64,000 nucleotides of DNA from Coturnix japonica (lineage: Eukaryota; Chordata; Aves; Galliformes; Phasianidae), in contig NC_029531.1 of NCBI RefSeq assembly GCF_001577835.2, positions 1-64,000 of the forward strand, written 5' to 3'. The notes beneath the pieces were generated by a model, which ran no database searches, was not told the origin of the DNA, and saw nothing but the letters and a program-made list of their open reading frames with translations. Position numbers and translations under genes: made by a program. Below, piece by piece: positions 10,871-23,400 of this stretch; positions within the stretch are counted from its first letter, which is position 1, and each line of letters starts with the position of its first letter.

Positions 10871-11700
10871 GGCAGGAGACCTGTGGGGAGAGGGGTAACC
10901 AGCATCCTGCAGAGCAGATTCATGCCTACCTCCTTTGCTCAGACTCCCCATCCCTCCCCTCCAATATTGCCCTTCTTCATCTGACCCAGCATCCTCCCTT
11001 CCTTCCCCCCACCCTCTGAGGTCTCTACTTCTTCCTCTGCTACTCTCACCTCTTCCTCCTTATCTTGGCATTCTCCAGACCTTGGACTCAACATACCCCA
11101 CAAACCTCGCAGCTGATCCCTTAGACATCCCAATTTTTTCACCCAAACTCTCTAGTTGCCCCCCAAAACCTCCCAGTCACCTTCCAGCCTTGCTGGAAAA
11201 GATCACGCATCCTCAAGACCTCCCAGCCATCCACCTATCCCTCCCAGTTGTCCCAGGTGACCCTCACCGATAGCCCCCACCCCTCCAGCCTTCCCCCACT
11301 ACCTCAGGGACTCACATATCCCTTCCCAGGGACCTTGGCCAGAGTGATGGGTCCTCGGTGCCCCTGTTGCCAACAGTGACCACGAACACTAGGTGCTACT
11401 TCCCCTCTGCTCAGCCCCAGGAAGGAAACACTCGCGCAAGAGGAAGAAGGCACGGAAACCACAGGCAGGAAGGGGGCATATGGGCATATGGGGAGTGACT
11501 GCAGACCTTAATTTTCCCCTGCCTGAGCAGGGAAATAAAAGCACTGGTGGCACTGCCAGCAGGTAATGAGATCCTCCCAGATGTCCTCCAGGAGGGCATT
11601 GCCTGGCTGTGGGGTTGGTAGGAGCACATTGAGATAGCATGGAGGGCACAGGGATGGTCTGCTATGTGCCTGCTGACAGGTATGGCTAATGCACCTTCCT
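10871..11700. other. LTB4R leader region and pyrimidine-rich spacer
   Basis: The acceptor before the LTB4R start codon implies one or more 5' non-coding exons in this direction, but I could not place them. The segment 10940-11330 is very C/T-rich on the plus strand (A/G-rich on the sense strand of LTB4R). No coding gene is seen. Confidence 0.4.
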
Positions 11701-13420
11701 TCCCTTCATTCCTCCCTCCACCTCTCTACCCCTACAGATGAATCACAGCCTGAAAACTGGGAACCCCATAGATGATTGTGCAATGGGGCACAATCCCAAG
11801 CAAGACAAAGATCTGTTACCCAGCTCATTGAAGGTCAACTTCCCCCCATTCTACCACCACACCAAGGAGAGGAAGGACTGGAGATCTCTGACAACAGCAC
11901 TCCGCTTCGTATCTCCCACCCAGTTCCTACAGTACTGCTGACTGACAAAAAGTACCAAGACTAAAAACAGCCATTTTTGCTCTCTGCTGATTCCTCCTTC
12001 CCAGTTCCCCCCCAACCAGTCTCGAAGTCAAAGGCCTGAGGATCAACAGATGTTACCCAACAGAAAAGATATGAACGGTGTCACGGGCAGGATTGTCACA
12101 GATAAACTGCTGCAAAAACACAACGTGTCCCTCCCCAGGAAGGAGCGGGTTCAGAAGTTTGGAAGGACCAAGAGAAATTGGTGTCATAAATAAACAGGAA
12201 CAGGGAACAGAAACAAAAGCAAAGGGAAGTTAATCTAAAGACTAACCTCTAAAAGTGGAGTGATTTGCCCCAGGGGCAAAAAAAAAAGAAAAAACACTGC
12301 TGAATAATTACAGCTCACATCGGTTCCAATTAGACCTTAAAGATACTTGGTTTTACATACAGAAGCAGAGATCTTAAGGGTCTGAGTAGTTCAGTTCAGT
12401 TCGGATGAGCCATGCAAACAGAACAAAATACGATGTGCCAAAGTGCCAGAACCAATTTCTGGCTCCTAGGTGAGAAATGTACATTGATGACTCGCTCTGC
12501 CATGAGAAATAAGTTGTGTTTCAGTGTTTTTAAACAGCCCTTCAGCGTGAGCATCCATCCATCCCACCCCTTGTAGATATGAGGAGGCTGAATGGATTTT
12601 ACTTGGACCCCTCCTCCTCCCCCACAGCTCAGCCTGTAGTTTTTAACCCCTTGTTGTCCCTCAATGAGGCTCAGTGACAAACCTGAATCGGGTCCTGCAT
12701 TATCCCATGCAATGGAATGGGGTGCCAGGCAGTAAAGCAGGGAGCAAGCACACCCAGAGCAGCATAAAGCCTGAGGATCAGGCTCTGCTTTGTGAGCTGC
12801 TGGTTGTTTGTTGTCCCTGACATCCATCTCTCATTAGCAGAAAGCTGCCCTGGGGCATTGGTGCAGGATTTCACACAGCTTTGGTGTGTGTTCTAACACA
12901 CTGATTAAGCTGATGTCATTAAGTCTCGCTTCCTTTTTGTGGCGATGTTACACACAGTCGCGTCCTGCTATTGACATTCTTGTATTGCTGCACTGTCACT
13001 GCTGCGGCCAACCACGAGATTCCCCGCATGGAATTTCTCCTGGAGTTTCTGCATATTTGCCAGCACAAGGAACGATTCCCCGCTGCTGCTCTTCATCACC
13101 GTGACGCGCTGGGACCTCTGACACAACCTTCGAGAATCCCAGAAACCACCAACACAACCCTTAAAAACACAAACAGCACAAACAAACAGTGGTTTCAGCT
13201 GCCCAAAGTGAGGGAGCCACGCGCTCAGGCCGGCTGTTCTGCTTCACCTCCCTGGGCCAATTGATGGAGCTGTTCCATCTCCCCTTTGACTCCTTATCTG
13301 ACAGCTTAAATCTGTCCCTTTCAACTCCTCCCACCCATCACCGTGTCTGGGTGGGTCTTAGTGGGGACAATTGAGGAGAGATTGGGAGGGCTGAAGGATG
13401 TTGGGGTCCCAGAGGTGTCC
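11701..13420. other. Unannotated spacer of near-average base composition
   Basis: Less GC-rich than the flanks. It contains a short poly-A/poly-purine run near 12280-12295. Translations in all frames lack domain character, and I recognise no gene, RNA or mobile element. It could hold regulatory sequence or unplaced 5' exons of LTB4R or TNXB. Confidence 0.4.
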
Positions 13421-14739
13421 TGAAGGATGCCACCACCCCACACAGGGGTGTTCCCCAGGCATATTAGGGGCATCCAAGGGGGCTCAGGGTATCACTGGGA
13501 TGTCACAGTGTGTGTAGTGAGTGGCAGCGCTAAGTCAGGGCTTGAAGCAGTGATTGAGAACCTGATGGGGTCAACCAGGGGGGCTCAGATGTGTGCAGTG
13601 CACCTGAATGCATGGGAAGGATGGAGCCACCATCCACCCCTTCCCAGTCCTCATTTAAGGACTGGCAATGGGGGGGGGTTACCTGGAAGTGAGCTATGCA
13701 TCCAGAACTTCTGTGTTTGGGCTTGGCCTTATTTTCTTCAGATTAGAATGTTGTTAACCCCACTATGGGACCTGTGGGGACAGTGGGGTGATATGGGGAT
13801 CAGGAAAGGGGACAGGATGAGATGGGGGGGGACAGATGGTGTGGATGCGGCAGGGTCAGTTCAGGACGGCGCAGCTCCTGCTGTTTTGTTGTGCCACCTG
13901 CTTCTCTCCTATCTTTTATGGCCTCACTTATTCCCTATGGCACCAAAAGGGTTCCACATGCTGCTGTGTTGGGGTCAGTGGGGAAGGGGGGGGCAGAAGC
14001 TGTGGAGCCACATTTAGGGTCACCTCCTGACCCCTACTTGTCATGCACACCACGCACCCCTCCCCCCCAGCCCCACGCGTGTTCCTCAGCCCTACACGTG
14101 TCCCATGTCTCAGCCCCACATGTATCCCTCAGCCCCCCCCCGGGTTGGGTCCGCCCAGCCGGAGGCAAAGAGCAAAACACGATCACGAGCCAGTGAACCC
14201 TGGCGGCCGTTTCTCCCACCCCGTGGGTTCTGCCCCTCCCCCCGAGGCCCTGGGGACCCCAAGCATCCGCCTCCTCCCTTCCCCAGCTCTGCCCCATAAC
14301 TCCTACACTGGGGGACCCAAGACGGAGGGACCCCATTGAACACCCCTCCATCCCACTGTCCCATGGGGATGTGGGTGTCTGGGTGACTCCAACCCCCCCC
14401 CATAGGGTGGACCCGTGCCGAGCCCACGCTCCCCACCCCCCCGCGTCCCACAGCAACAACAACAGCTCGGGAGGGGGGAGGAAACGGGGGGGGGGGGGTG
14501 TTAAGAAAAAGGCCGATTTTCCCCCCAAAGTGTCACAAGGGGGGGGGGGGAGTGCAGGGCCAGGCTGAGTCATGGCCCCACCCGGCCCTGTCTGTGGCTC
14601 AGCCCTAACCCCATATGGCACTGTCACGCAGCATGGCCCCATGGCATGGCCCCATAACCTCAAGGCTCTGCCCCATAGCAAACCCCTGCAACATGACTTC
14701 ATAGCCTGGCCCCACAGCCAACTGCATAAAACCCTGAAA
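13421..14739. other. GC-rich spacer with G and C homopolymers
   Basis: Contains runs of 8-10 G or C (about 13669, 14142, 14485 and 14541) and repeated 'CATGGCCCCATA' words at 14571-14725. No gene was recognised; the 352-aa minus-strand open frame over 14034-15092 is low-complexity and crosses these repeats. Confidence 0.5.
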
Positions 14740-15120
14740 TTGCAGTGTGTTGTTTTTACTGGGAGCGCTGGGGGATATGGGGCAAATAGCACCGTGGTTA
14801 CTGGGAACTGTGGAGCAGGTGGCACTGACTGAATGGGAGCACTGGGATTATGGGGACAGGTAGCACTGTAGTTACTGGGAGTGCTGGGGGCTGTGGCTAC
14901 TGGGAGGACTGGGATGACTGGAGCAGGTGGCACTGTGCTTACTGGGACCCACAGGACATGTGGCAGGGAATGCAAAGCTGGGTGTCCTGGGATCATCAGT
15001 GCAGGCAGCGCTTGGTTGCTGGGATAGGCAGCACTGAGATACTGGGAGCGCTGGGATGAGCCTCGCCGTGTTACTGGGAGCACTGGGATCACCAGGACAG
15101 GCAGTGCTGGGTCACTGGGA
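14740..15120. repeat. Degenerate repeat with ACTGGGAGCACTGGGAT words
   Basis: Several imperfect copies of a unit of roughly 60 bp built on 'TTACTGGGAGCGCTGGG' and 'GCAGGTGGCACTGTG'. The same ACTGGGA motif is common in bird GC-rich intergenic DNA. No coding character. Confidence 0.6.
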
Positions 15121-15838
15121 GTGCTCCGGGCTGCAGCCCCCCCCTTTCATTCCCCCACGCGTTGTGTCACTGCTCTGCTATGGCAGCTGGACCCCACATC
15201 TGGCTGCGCCGCCCAGATGTTTGGTTGCCGCAGCGACCGCCGCCTGTAAACACATCGCGGCCCCCTCTGGGTCCGCCCGGTTCTGCTCTGCCCTGCAGGA
15301 CTTAGAGGAGGGGGGAGGGCTGTCCTTCACTCCATGGGGAGGTGGTCCCCGCACCCCCCAGCGCGTGGCCGATGTGAGGACACGGCTGTGTTGTTCTGCT
15401 GCTGGTTGCTGTGTCCTGGAGCTGCCCGCTGTGCAGCCCGCAGGTGCCGTGGCCACGCCATGAGCTCAGCGCTGGACCTGAGCCCGACCCGGGGCTATGA
15501 AAGGGCCGGAGCCGCCCCGGAGCCCTCAGTGCCGTGCTGCCGCCCGCCGAGCCGGGCCTGGCCCAGCAGAACCCAGCAGAACCCAAGGGGGCCGAACGGG
15601 GGCCGAGGTGAGCAGAACCGAACCGAGCCAAAGTGGGTTGAACCAAACCAACCGGACCCAACTGGGCACAGCTGGGCTCACCTGAACCCAACTGGGCCAG
15701 TTCCAGGCTCCACCCACAGGTTGCATCCCGACCCCCCCCCCCCCCCCATCCCGGGAGCAGCTGGGAAAGTACCAGGGGGTGATGGGTGGAGGGGGGGGGG
15801 AAGGAAGGAAGGAAGGGATGGGGCTGCAGCATCACTGC
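15121..15838. other. GC/CpG-rich stretch upstream of TNXB
   Basis: CpG-containing sequence with purine-rich repeats (GAACCGAACC-like words at 15610-15680) and C/G homopolymers near 15736-15748 and 15790-15800. An acceptor (ccctccccatag) just before the TNXB start codon shows that a 5' non-coding exon lies upstream. This CpG-rich stretch is the best candidate for its promoter, but no TATA box or start site can be named. Confidence 0.35.
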
Positions 15839-16290
15839 GATACGGGGCTACTGGGGTTACTGGAGGAGCTGGCTGGTGCTGCTGGTGCTACTGGAGCTGC
15901 TGGAGCTGTCGGAGTTATCAGAGTTAGTGGAGCTGCTGGGATTGCTGGAGCTGCTGCTGGAGTTATTGGGGTTACTGGGGTGACTGGTCCTGCTGCAGTG
16001 ACTGGAATTATTGAAGCTCCTGGAGGAATTGATTTGTTGGTGCTACTGGAGTTGCTGGTGCTGCTGGCAGTACTGGAGTTGCTGGTGTTGTCACTGGAAT
16101 TAGTGGATGAATCGTCATGCTGGTGCTGCCAATGTTGCTGACATCACTGGTGTTACTGGTGTTGTTGCTGTTGGTGTCAGTGGAATTATTGCGCCGTGGT
16201 GTTAACGAGCTCCTGATGTTATTTGTGTTCCCCATGGTGTTGCTGGGCAGGGTTACTGATGGTTACTGGAGTTCATGTGCACTGAAGCAG
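15839..16290. repeat. Triplet-like (GNT) repeat tract
   Basis: An irregular repeat of GCTGGAGTTACTGG-type words with a near-3-bp period. It keeps several frames open and yields Gly/Ala/Val- or Leu-rich translations. These are artefacts of composition, not protein. Confidence 0.65.
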
Positions 16291-16506
16291 GGGGGTGCAT
16301 GAACCTACTGGAGTCAGAACTGGGATCACTGGGGTGTACCTGGCAGCACCGGGGACCACCCCACAGCCCCAGCTCTCTATGGGGCCCTTGGAGTCTTGGG
16401 GGGGGGTGAATGTGACACCACGGATGGGAGCTGGGTGCACCCCCACGGTGTATGAGACCCGTCTTTGTCCCTGCGCCGCTGCCATCCATCCCCTCCCCAT
16501 AGGACC

Positions 16507-17454
16507 ATGACCCCAGGGCTGCCGCTGCTGCTGCTGGCGCTGGCGCTTCGGAGGGCACAGGGGAATCCTGGAGCATCCCCCGGTCCTCCCCCGGCATCCC
16601 CGGAGCTCTCCTGTGGGGCAGAGGTGTTGGAGGCGGTGTTGGGACGGCTGCGGGCGCTGGAGGGAGAAGTGCGGGCACTGCAGGGGCAGTGCGGGGACAG
16701 CCTGGGACCCCAGGCTGGCACTGGTATGGGGGGGAGGGGGGGATAGTGCTTGGAGGGTGTGGGGGTCAGGGATATGGGGGAGAATGGGAGATATGGGAAG
16801 GCTTTGGAGATGAGGGATGTGGGGGGAGAGTGGGGATATGAGGGACGCGGTGGGGAGCATGGGGGTAGGGATGTGGGGGCTATGGGGATGGTTGGGGGGA
16901 CATGGGAGCTATGTAGGGGGTGTGGGCAAGGGAACGTGGGTGATGTGGGATGCAAGGGGATGTGGGATATAGGATGATGGGGAGTAATGGGGAAAGTGAA
17001 GAACATGGGTGATGTGGACAAGGGAACATTGTGGGACATGGGCATATGGAGATGTGTGGGTGCTGGGACATGGGGGATATGTGAAACACGGTGGGGACAG
17101 GGGGAGGACAGTGAGATATTGGGACATGGAGGACGTGGGGGTGTGGGGGGGACATATGGGGAGACATGGAGAAGTCCAAGGGAGGTATGTGGCACACAGG
17201 GACCCTGCTCATCCCCACAGGGAGCACAGCGGCGTGGAAGCTGTGTGACACCCCTGGGGCAGGGGGCTGCTGTGGGTGCCGCCCTGGGGAGGCTGGGAAT
17301 GGTCTCCCGTGTCCCGCACCCCGCTGTCCCCTCGACTGCAGTGACCAGGGCCGCTGCCGGGCTGGACGCTGCCACTGCTTTGAGGGCTTCACGGGACCCT
17401 TCTGTGCAACCCCTGTCTGCCCCCCTGGCCGTGGTGGGCCCCACTGCACCCTCG
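16507..17454 (+). other. TNXB: TNXB exons 1-2: signal peptide, coiled coil, EGF-like repeat
   Basis: Exon 1 (16507-16723) encodes [19 protein letters not shown], then a heptad region ([20 protein letters not shown]) followed by CGD, as in the tenascin oligomerisation segment. Exon 2 (17221-17454) encodes a Cys-rich stretch and one full tenascin-type EGF ([20 protein letters not shown]) with part of another ([10 protein letters not shown]). The intron between them is G-rich with GGGATATGGGGACATGGG-like words. Only about 1.5 EGF units are present. Confidence 0.85.
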
Positions 17455-20400
17455 GTATGTCCTGTATGTCCCCAAGCCTGCTGACCCCTTGGCACCTGGA
17501 CCTGATGCCACCTCCATGTATCCTTGTCTGTCCCCTGGTTCCCTCTGCTGTCCTCCAGTGCTCTCCCAGTATCCCCATCCCAATGCTTTCAGTTGTTCCT
17601 CCAATGCCCTGAGTGTCCCTGTATCATGGTGTCCCCATGGCTTGGGCACTTTTGTACCATGGAAACTCCCTCTGTGTCCCCTCAGTGTCCCCATCCCTTG
17701 GGTCCCCCATCCTGTTGTGTCCCCACCCAATGGGTTCCCCGTATCCTGGTGTCTTCGTGGCTTAGACACCCTTGTTCATTGGAAACTCCCTCCATGTCCC
17801 CATATTGACTCCATCCCTTTGGTCCACTGTCCTGTGATGTCCCACATGTGTCCCCACGCTGTGGCTGCCTCATCATGCAGGGCTCCTGTGGGGCCACCTC
17901 CCATCTGGGCTCTTTCCCTGCAGAGATCCCCTCGGTGACACTACGCCTGGCTGCGCGCAACCAGACGTCCTTCCGTGTGACCTGGCCGAGGCCAGCCAAG
18001 CCTGTGGATGGCTATGAGGTGGCCGTCATCCCTATGGTGAGCTGGAGATGGGGATAGGGATGAGGATACTTGTGCCCAGGATTAGCTGTAGTGGTGTCAC
18101 CTGTCTGCTGCTTATCCCCAGCACATCCTCTGTCACAGTTATGGCCTCTCTTCCACTGCCCAGCGTGGGGGCAGTGATGGCCCCACTGCATCCCTGAGGC
18201 ATCTCCTGGCTCTAGGAGGAGCTGTTGACTGTGGCCAGCTGCCTGGTTCAGGAAGAGGTCCCATGTGATATCCTCAGAGTGTCTTTGACATCTCCTTTGT
18301 CCCCAGGATGAACCAACGGCACTGACCACCCACGAGCTGCCTGGCTCTGCTGTCACCTTTGAGGTGACGGGGCTGACACCTGGACAAGCTTTTGAGATCT
18401 TCATCCAGGCCCAGCGGGACCAGCACCTCGGGGCGCCGGGCACCCTGCGTGTCCGCACCCGTATGTGCCACCTGCTGTGGGACAGGCATGGGGACAGAAG
18501 GGGCATGGGGTGGCATGGGGAGGCATGGGGACAGCATGGGTTTGGAGGTGGCATGGGGACAACATGGGGGACAGAAGGGGTGTGGGGTGGCGTGGGCACA
18601 AGAATGAGGGCAGAGATGACATGGAGAGGGGGAAACATATGGGGACAGCATTCTGGACAGAGAGGGGAATGAGCATAGCGCAAGGAGGCAGGAATAATGC
18701 AGGCACGGGGGTGGGGACATCATGGGAATGGGGTTTGAGGTGGGAACAGGGATGGGTGAGGTGGGGACAAGCATGGAAGTGAAGATGGGAATGTCACAGC
18801 TAAAGAGATGAAGGAAGGAGCAGGCTTGGGGATAGGGTTAGGACTGGAGGCAGACATGGGGCAGGGATGGATACTGGAGGGGGAGTGGAGATGGGCAGTG
18901 TCTGCAGCCTCTGTCTGTCCCCATGTGTCTTTATTGTTCCCATGGCTCTGCGGGTCCACATGCATCTGTCTGTCTTGCAGAGGTCTGTGTGTCAGCAGTC
19001 TGTCCCTGTGGGTCCATTTGTCTCCCTGGGCCTGTTCATCTGCATCTATCCCCATGGGGCTGTGTGTCCCGTGGGCTCATCTGTTCACTTGAGGCCTTGT
19101 GTCCCTTCAGGTCCGTGTGACCCCTGTCTGTCCCCATGTGTCCCCATGGGTCCACTTGTCTCCACATATCCTGTGTGTCCCTCTGTCCCTGTCTGTCTGT
19201 CCCCATGAGTCTGGATACCTCCAGGCTCTCCCTGTGGTTCCCCAATGTCCACAGTCTGTCCCTAGGCACCTGTTTGTCCTCCTGTGTTCCTGTGTCCATC
19301 CATCCCCATGTCCCTGGGCTGTGGCAGATGAGGGATTTTGGGGATGGGCTAGTGACCTGGATCCCCTTTGTTTTCACAGTGCTTGCCCCATCTCAGCCCA
19401 CCCATGGGGGGTCACGGAAGACCCCTACATTTCTTGCACCTCCAGTGGCCCCAGCATCACCATCAGCCCGAGGGTCTCCAGCATCCCCACGGTCCCCAAT
19501 GTCGCCGGCATCCCCAGGGTCACCAGGGTCCTTGGGGTCACCGGCGTCCTCAACATCTCCAAAGTCACCAGCATCCCTGAGGTCTCCAGTGTCTCCGGAG
19601 TCCTCTGCAGCACCAACTTCCCTGGAATCCCCATGGTCCCCAGAGTCCCCAGTGTCCCCGAGGTCACCTACATCTCCATGGCCCCCAGCATCCCCACAGT
19701 CCCCACTATCCCCAGCATCCCCTGTGTCCCCAGTGCTCCCGAATGTCCCATCCCTGCATGAGCTGGGGGTCAAGCTTTCATCCTACAATGGCTCCCTGCT
19801 GCAGCGCTTGGAAAGCCACCTCCGGGCCACAAATTACCCACTCCGAGGCAACCAGACAGTGCCTGCAGTGGCCCGTGCCATCCTTTCCTACCTGCTTCGC
19901 CGCAGCCCGGCCTCATTGCGTTATCAATTCCTCCGCCACCTCCAGCAGAGCCCTCACCCCAAACCCCAGGTGTTGCCAGGGGCTGCTGGTGAGGCCCTGG
20001 TGGACTTGGATGGGCTGCGGGGTCACGCGGAGACTGTAGTGATCCGTTACAGGCTGCTGGAGGAGCCAGAGGGGGAGGAAGGGGAGATGAGGGTGCCAGG
20101 GGACACCACAGTGGCCCGGGTGCCAGGGCTGGTGCCAGGGGCCACATACCGGGTGGAGGTGCATGGTGTGGTGCGGGGACGTGTCTCCAAGTCCTACACT
20201 TCCGTAGTGACCGCAGGTAGGTGACAGGGATGGGGATGGGGACAGTGTTGCTTGGTGGCATCCGATAACCCCACACTGCTCTTCGGGTTGCAGGGCTGGG
20301 TGACACCAGTGAGCCTCCACCAGAGTGGAAGAACCTGTATGAGGTGGAGGTGACTGAGCCCCAGGGGGCCATGGCCAAAGCAGGTAACCCCCAGTGGTGG

Positions 20401-23400
20401 CAGTGGTGCCAATAGGGTAACTCAGGTGTTCACCGGCACTTGATTTGGTTGAATGTTTGGATGGTGAGATGGGTAGATGAGGGAGTGGTTAGAGGGATGA
20501 ATGGAAGGACAGACTGAAAGTTGAGTGCAGTGTAGATGGGAGCATAGATATTTATAACTTGCATCATGTCGTGAATGTTGCAGCCCCATCAGAGGAGGAA
20601 CCACCACAGCGACCCCGCCTGGGCACACTCACAGTCTCCCATGTGACTCCTAGCTCCATCCAGCTGGAATGGAGTGTCCTTGAGGGCACTTTTGACTCCT
20701 TCACAGTGCAGTACAGGGATGCACAAGGCCAGCCACAGGCACTTGCTGTGGATGGTGGGTCACGCACAGTGACCGTGCCCGGGCTGGCACCGTCCCGCCG
20801 CTACAAGTTCAACCTGTACGGGGTGTGGGGGCGGAAGCGCATTGGTCTCATCTCCACTGATGCTGTCACCACAGGTGAGGCTACTGTGAGCCCCATCCAT
20901 GCCCCCTTTGGATCCCTCCATGAGAACTTTGAACTTGGGAGATGTGGGAACAAAACTTGGCCCTTGGTTTGGTGCTGTGTGTGCAGAGTATGAGGGCTGG
21001 AGAGCTGAAAGGATGGAAAGATGAGTGAGGGTGAGAGTGGCTCTTTGGGTGGTTGTAGGTAGATGGATAGTTGTGCAGGTGGTGAGTACTGAAAAACATG
21101 GAAAAATGGGTTTATGAATGAGTGTAGAAAGTGGGTGGAAGGAAGGAAGAAAGGAAGGAAGAAAGGAAGGAAGGAAAGGCAAAACTGTGTATGTATGAGA
21201 CTCTGGGTGAGATGGCAAAGAAGATAATTAAGTAGGTGAGAACAGATTGGGAAAAATGGAGAAACAGGAAGAAAGATATATTGCTTTCTGAGCTGGGTGG
21301 CTAATGGGTTATAGGTGGATGGATGCACATAAAGATAGATCAACAGTCACACAGATGAGTGGGTAAGTGAATGGCTCCCTGTCTCATATGTGTATTCTGT
21401 TGCTCCCATTGAAGCTTCAGCAAAACCAAATGAAGAACCACCATCCCCACCACGCCTGGGTGAGCTGACAACGTCCCATGTCAGCCCCGACTCCGTCCAG
21501 CTGCAGTGGAGCGTCCCCGAGGGCTCCTTTGACTCCTTCACGGTGCAGTACAAGGATGCACAAGGCCAGCCACAGGTGCTGCCTGTGGATGGTGGGTCAC
21601 GCACAGTGACTGTGCAGGGGCTGGCGCCGTCCCGCCGCTACAAGTTCAACCTGTATGGAGTGTGGGGACGAAAACGACTGGGCCCCATCTCCACTGATGC
21701 AGTCACAGGTGAGGGCAGGAATTGGTACCTGCTGGGTTCTGGGTTTGCAGCAGATAGGAAGTGAATCATGGCCTGTGCTGGGGATGTTGATTTCCTCTGG
21801 CAACAGGAACAGCTGTTGGGTGCCTCTTTAGGAGAAGATCAATTAATCGGTGCATGAAGTACAAAGTGACCAATGGGGAATGGATGGAGTGATGACTGTT
21901 GAGATGAGATGGTGGTTGCTTGAAAAAATCTCTGTTGGAATGGATGAACTGAGACATGAAGGTGTGAAAGGATGAATGGTATGATTTAGGAATAGATGGA
22001 TGGGTGAGGAATGGATAGGTAGATCCTTAGTGGACTGGCAAAATGGATGGATGTGTGCAAAGGTGAATGAGTTAATTCTTCAGTGGAAGGGGATAATTGG
22101 ATAATTGTCCCTTAGTCTGTTGGACTGAATGTGTGGTAGCATAGAAAAATGATTGAACAGAAGTACAGAGAGAATTATTGTGTGAATGGTGGGACAGGAA
22201 CCTGAGTGTCTGGATGGTGGTGGTGTGAAGGTATGGCAGCTGTGTTCCATGGTTCAAGTANNNNNNNNNNNNNNNNNNNNNNNNNGTCCCTTGCTCTGTT
22301 GGACTGAACGTGTGCTTGCATAGAAAAATGATTGGTTAGAAGTTCATAGAGAATTAATTTGTGAAGATAGGGACAGTGACCTACCATCTGGCGGTGTGAA
22401 AGAATGGCAGTTGTGTTACATGGTTCAAAGATGGGTGGAAAAAGGGAACAGAGAAAGGGTGTTTGGATTGATGGATAGATGTGAAAGATGGACAGACTCA
22501 AGCTTCTATCCTGCATTGTGCCTTCTGTGTTGCAGCTGCAGAAGAGATTGGGGAAGAAGAACCACCTTCCCAGCCACACCTAGGAGAGCTGACAGCATCC
22601 CACGTCAGCCCTGACTCTGTCCAGCTGCAGTGGAGTGTCCCGGAGGGCTCCTTTGACTCCTTCACAGTGCAGTACAAGGATGCACAAGGCCAGCCGCAGG
22701 TGCTGCCCGTGGATGGTGGGTCACGCACAGTGACCGTGCCTGGGCTGGCGCCGTCCCGCCGCTACAAGTTCAACCTGTATGGAGTGTGGGGGCGGAAACG
22801 GCTGGGCCCCATCTCCACTGATGCAGTCACAGGTGAGGGCAGGAATTGGCACCTTTTAGGCTCTTCCTTTGCAAGGGGAAGGAACTGAAATGTGGCCTGT
22901 GCTTGGGATGTTAATTTCATCTGCCAATGGGAACAGCTGTTGGGTGCATGTTTGGCAAAGCATCCATTGAAAGATATGAATAAATATGAAGAGATCAATG
23001 GGGAATGGATGGAATGCTGGCTGTTGAGATGGGACGGTGCCTGCTTGAATAACTGTGTGTTAGAATAGATGAACAGATACACAAAAGAGTGAAAGGATGA
23101 GTGCTATAATTTAGGAGTAATTAGGAATAATTTAGGAGCTATAATTTAGGAGTTGGTTGAAGAATGGGTAGGTAGATCCCCAGTCCAGTGCTGCAGTGGA
23201 TGTACGTACCTTCCGTGGCATACTGAGTAAGTGTCCTTTGCTCTGTTGGACTGAACGTGTGGTTGCATAGAAAAATGGTTGGATATAAGTTCGTAGAGAA
23301 TCCTTGTGTGAATGGTGGGACAGGAACCTGGGTATCTGAATGCTGGCGGTACGAAAGAATGGCAGCTGGGTTACGTGTTTAAAAGATGAATGAAGAAAGG

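Noticed and set aside
12396-12827. 143-aa minus-strand frame in the LTB4R-TNXB spacer
   Set aside because: No recognisable motif, no splice context, and a run of Gly from a C homopolymer; chance is sufficient.
14034-15092. 352-aa minus-strand frame upstream of TNXB
   Set aside because: Low-complexity Pro/Ser/Gly/Trp translation crossing homopolymers and a degenerate repeat, with no domain.
15779-16141. Gly/Ala/Val-rich frame resembling collagen-like repeats
   Set aside because: Comes from a GNT triplet tract; no signal peptide, splice context or regular Gly-X-Y.
16465-16506. Earlier in-frame ATG for TNXB at 16465
   Set aside because: A consensus acceptor (ccctccccatag) lies between it and the Met at 16507, which directly starts a normal signal peptide.
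19136-19379. Upstream extension of the S-P-X exon reading frame
   Set aside because: The frame is open, but the sequence is a CTGTGTGTCCC-type intron repeat followed by a good acceptor (ttttcacag), so it is treated as intron.
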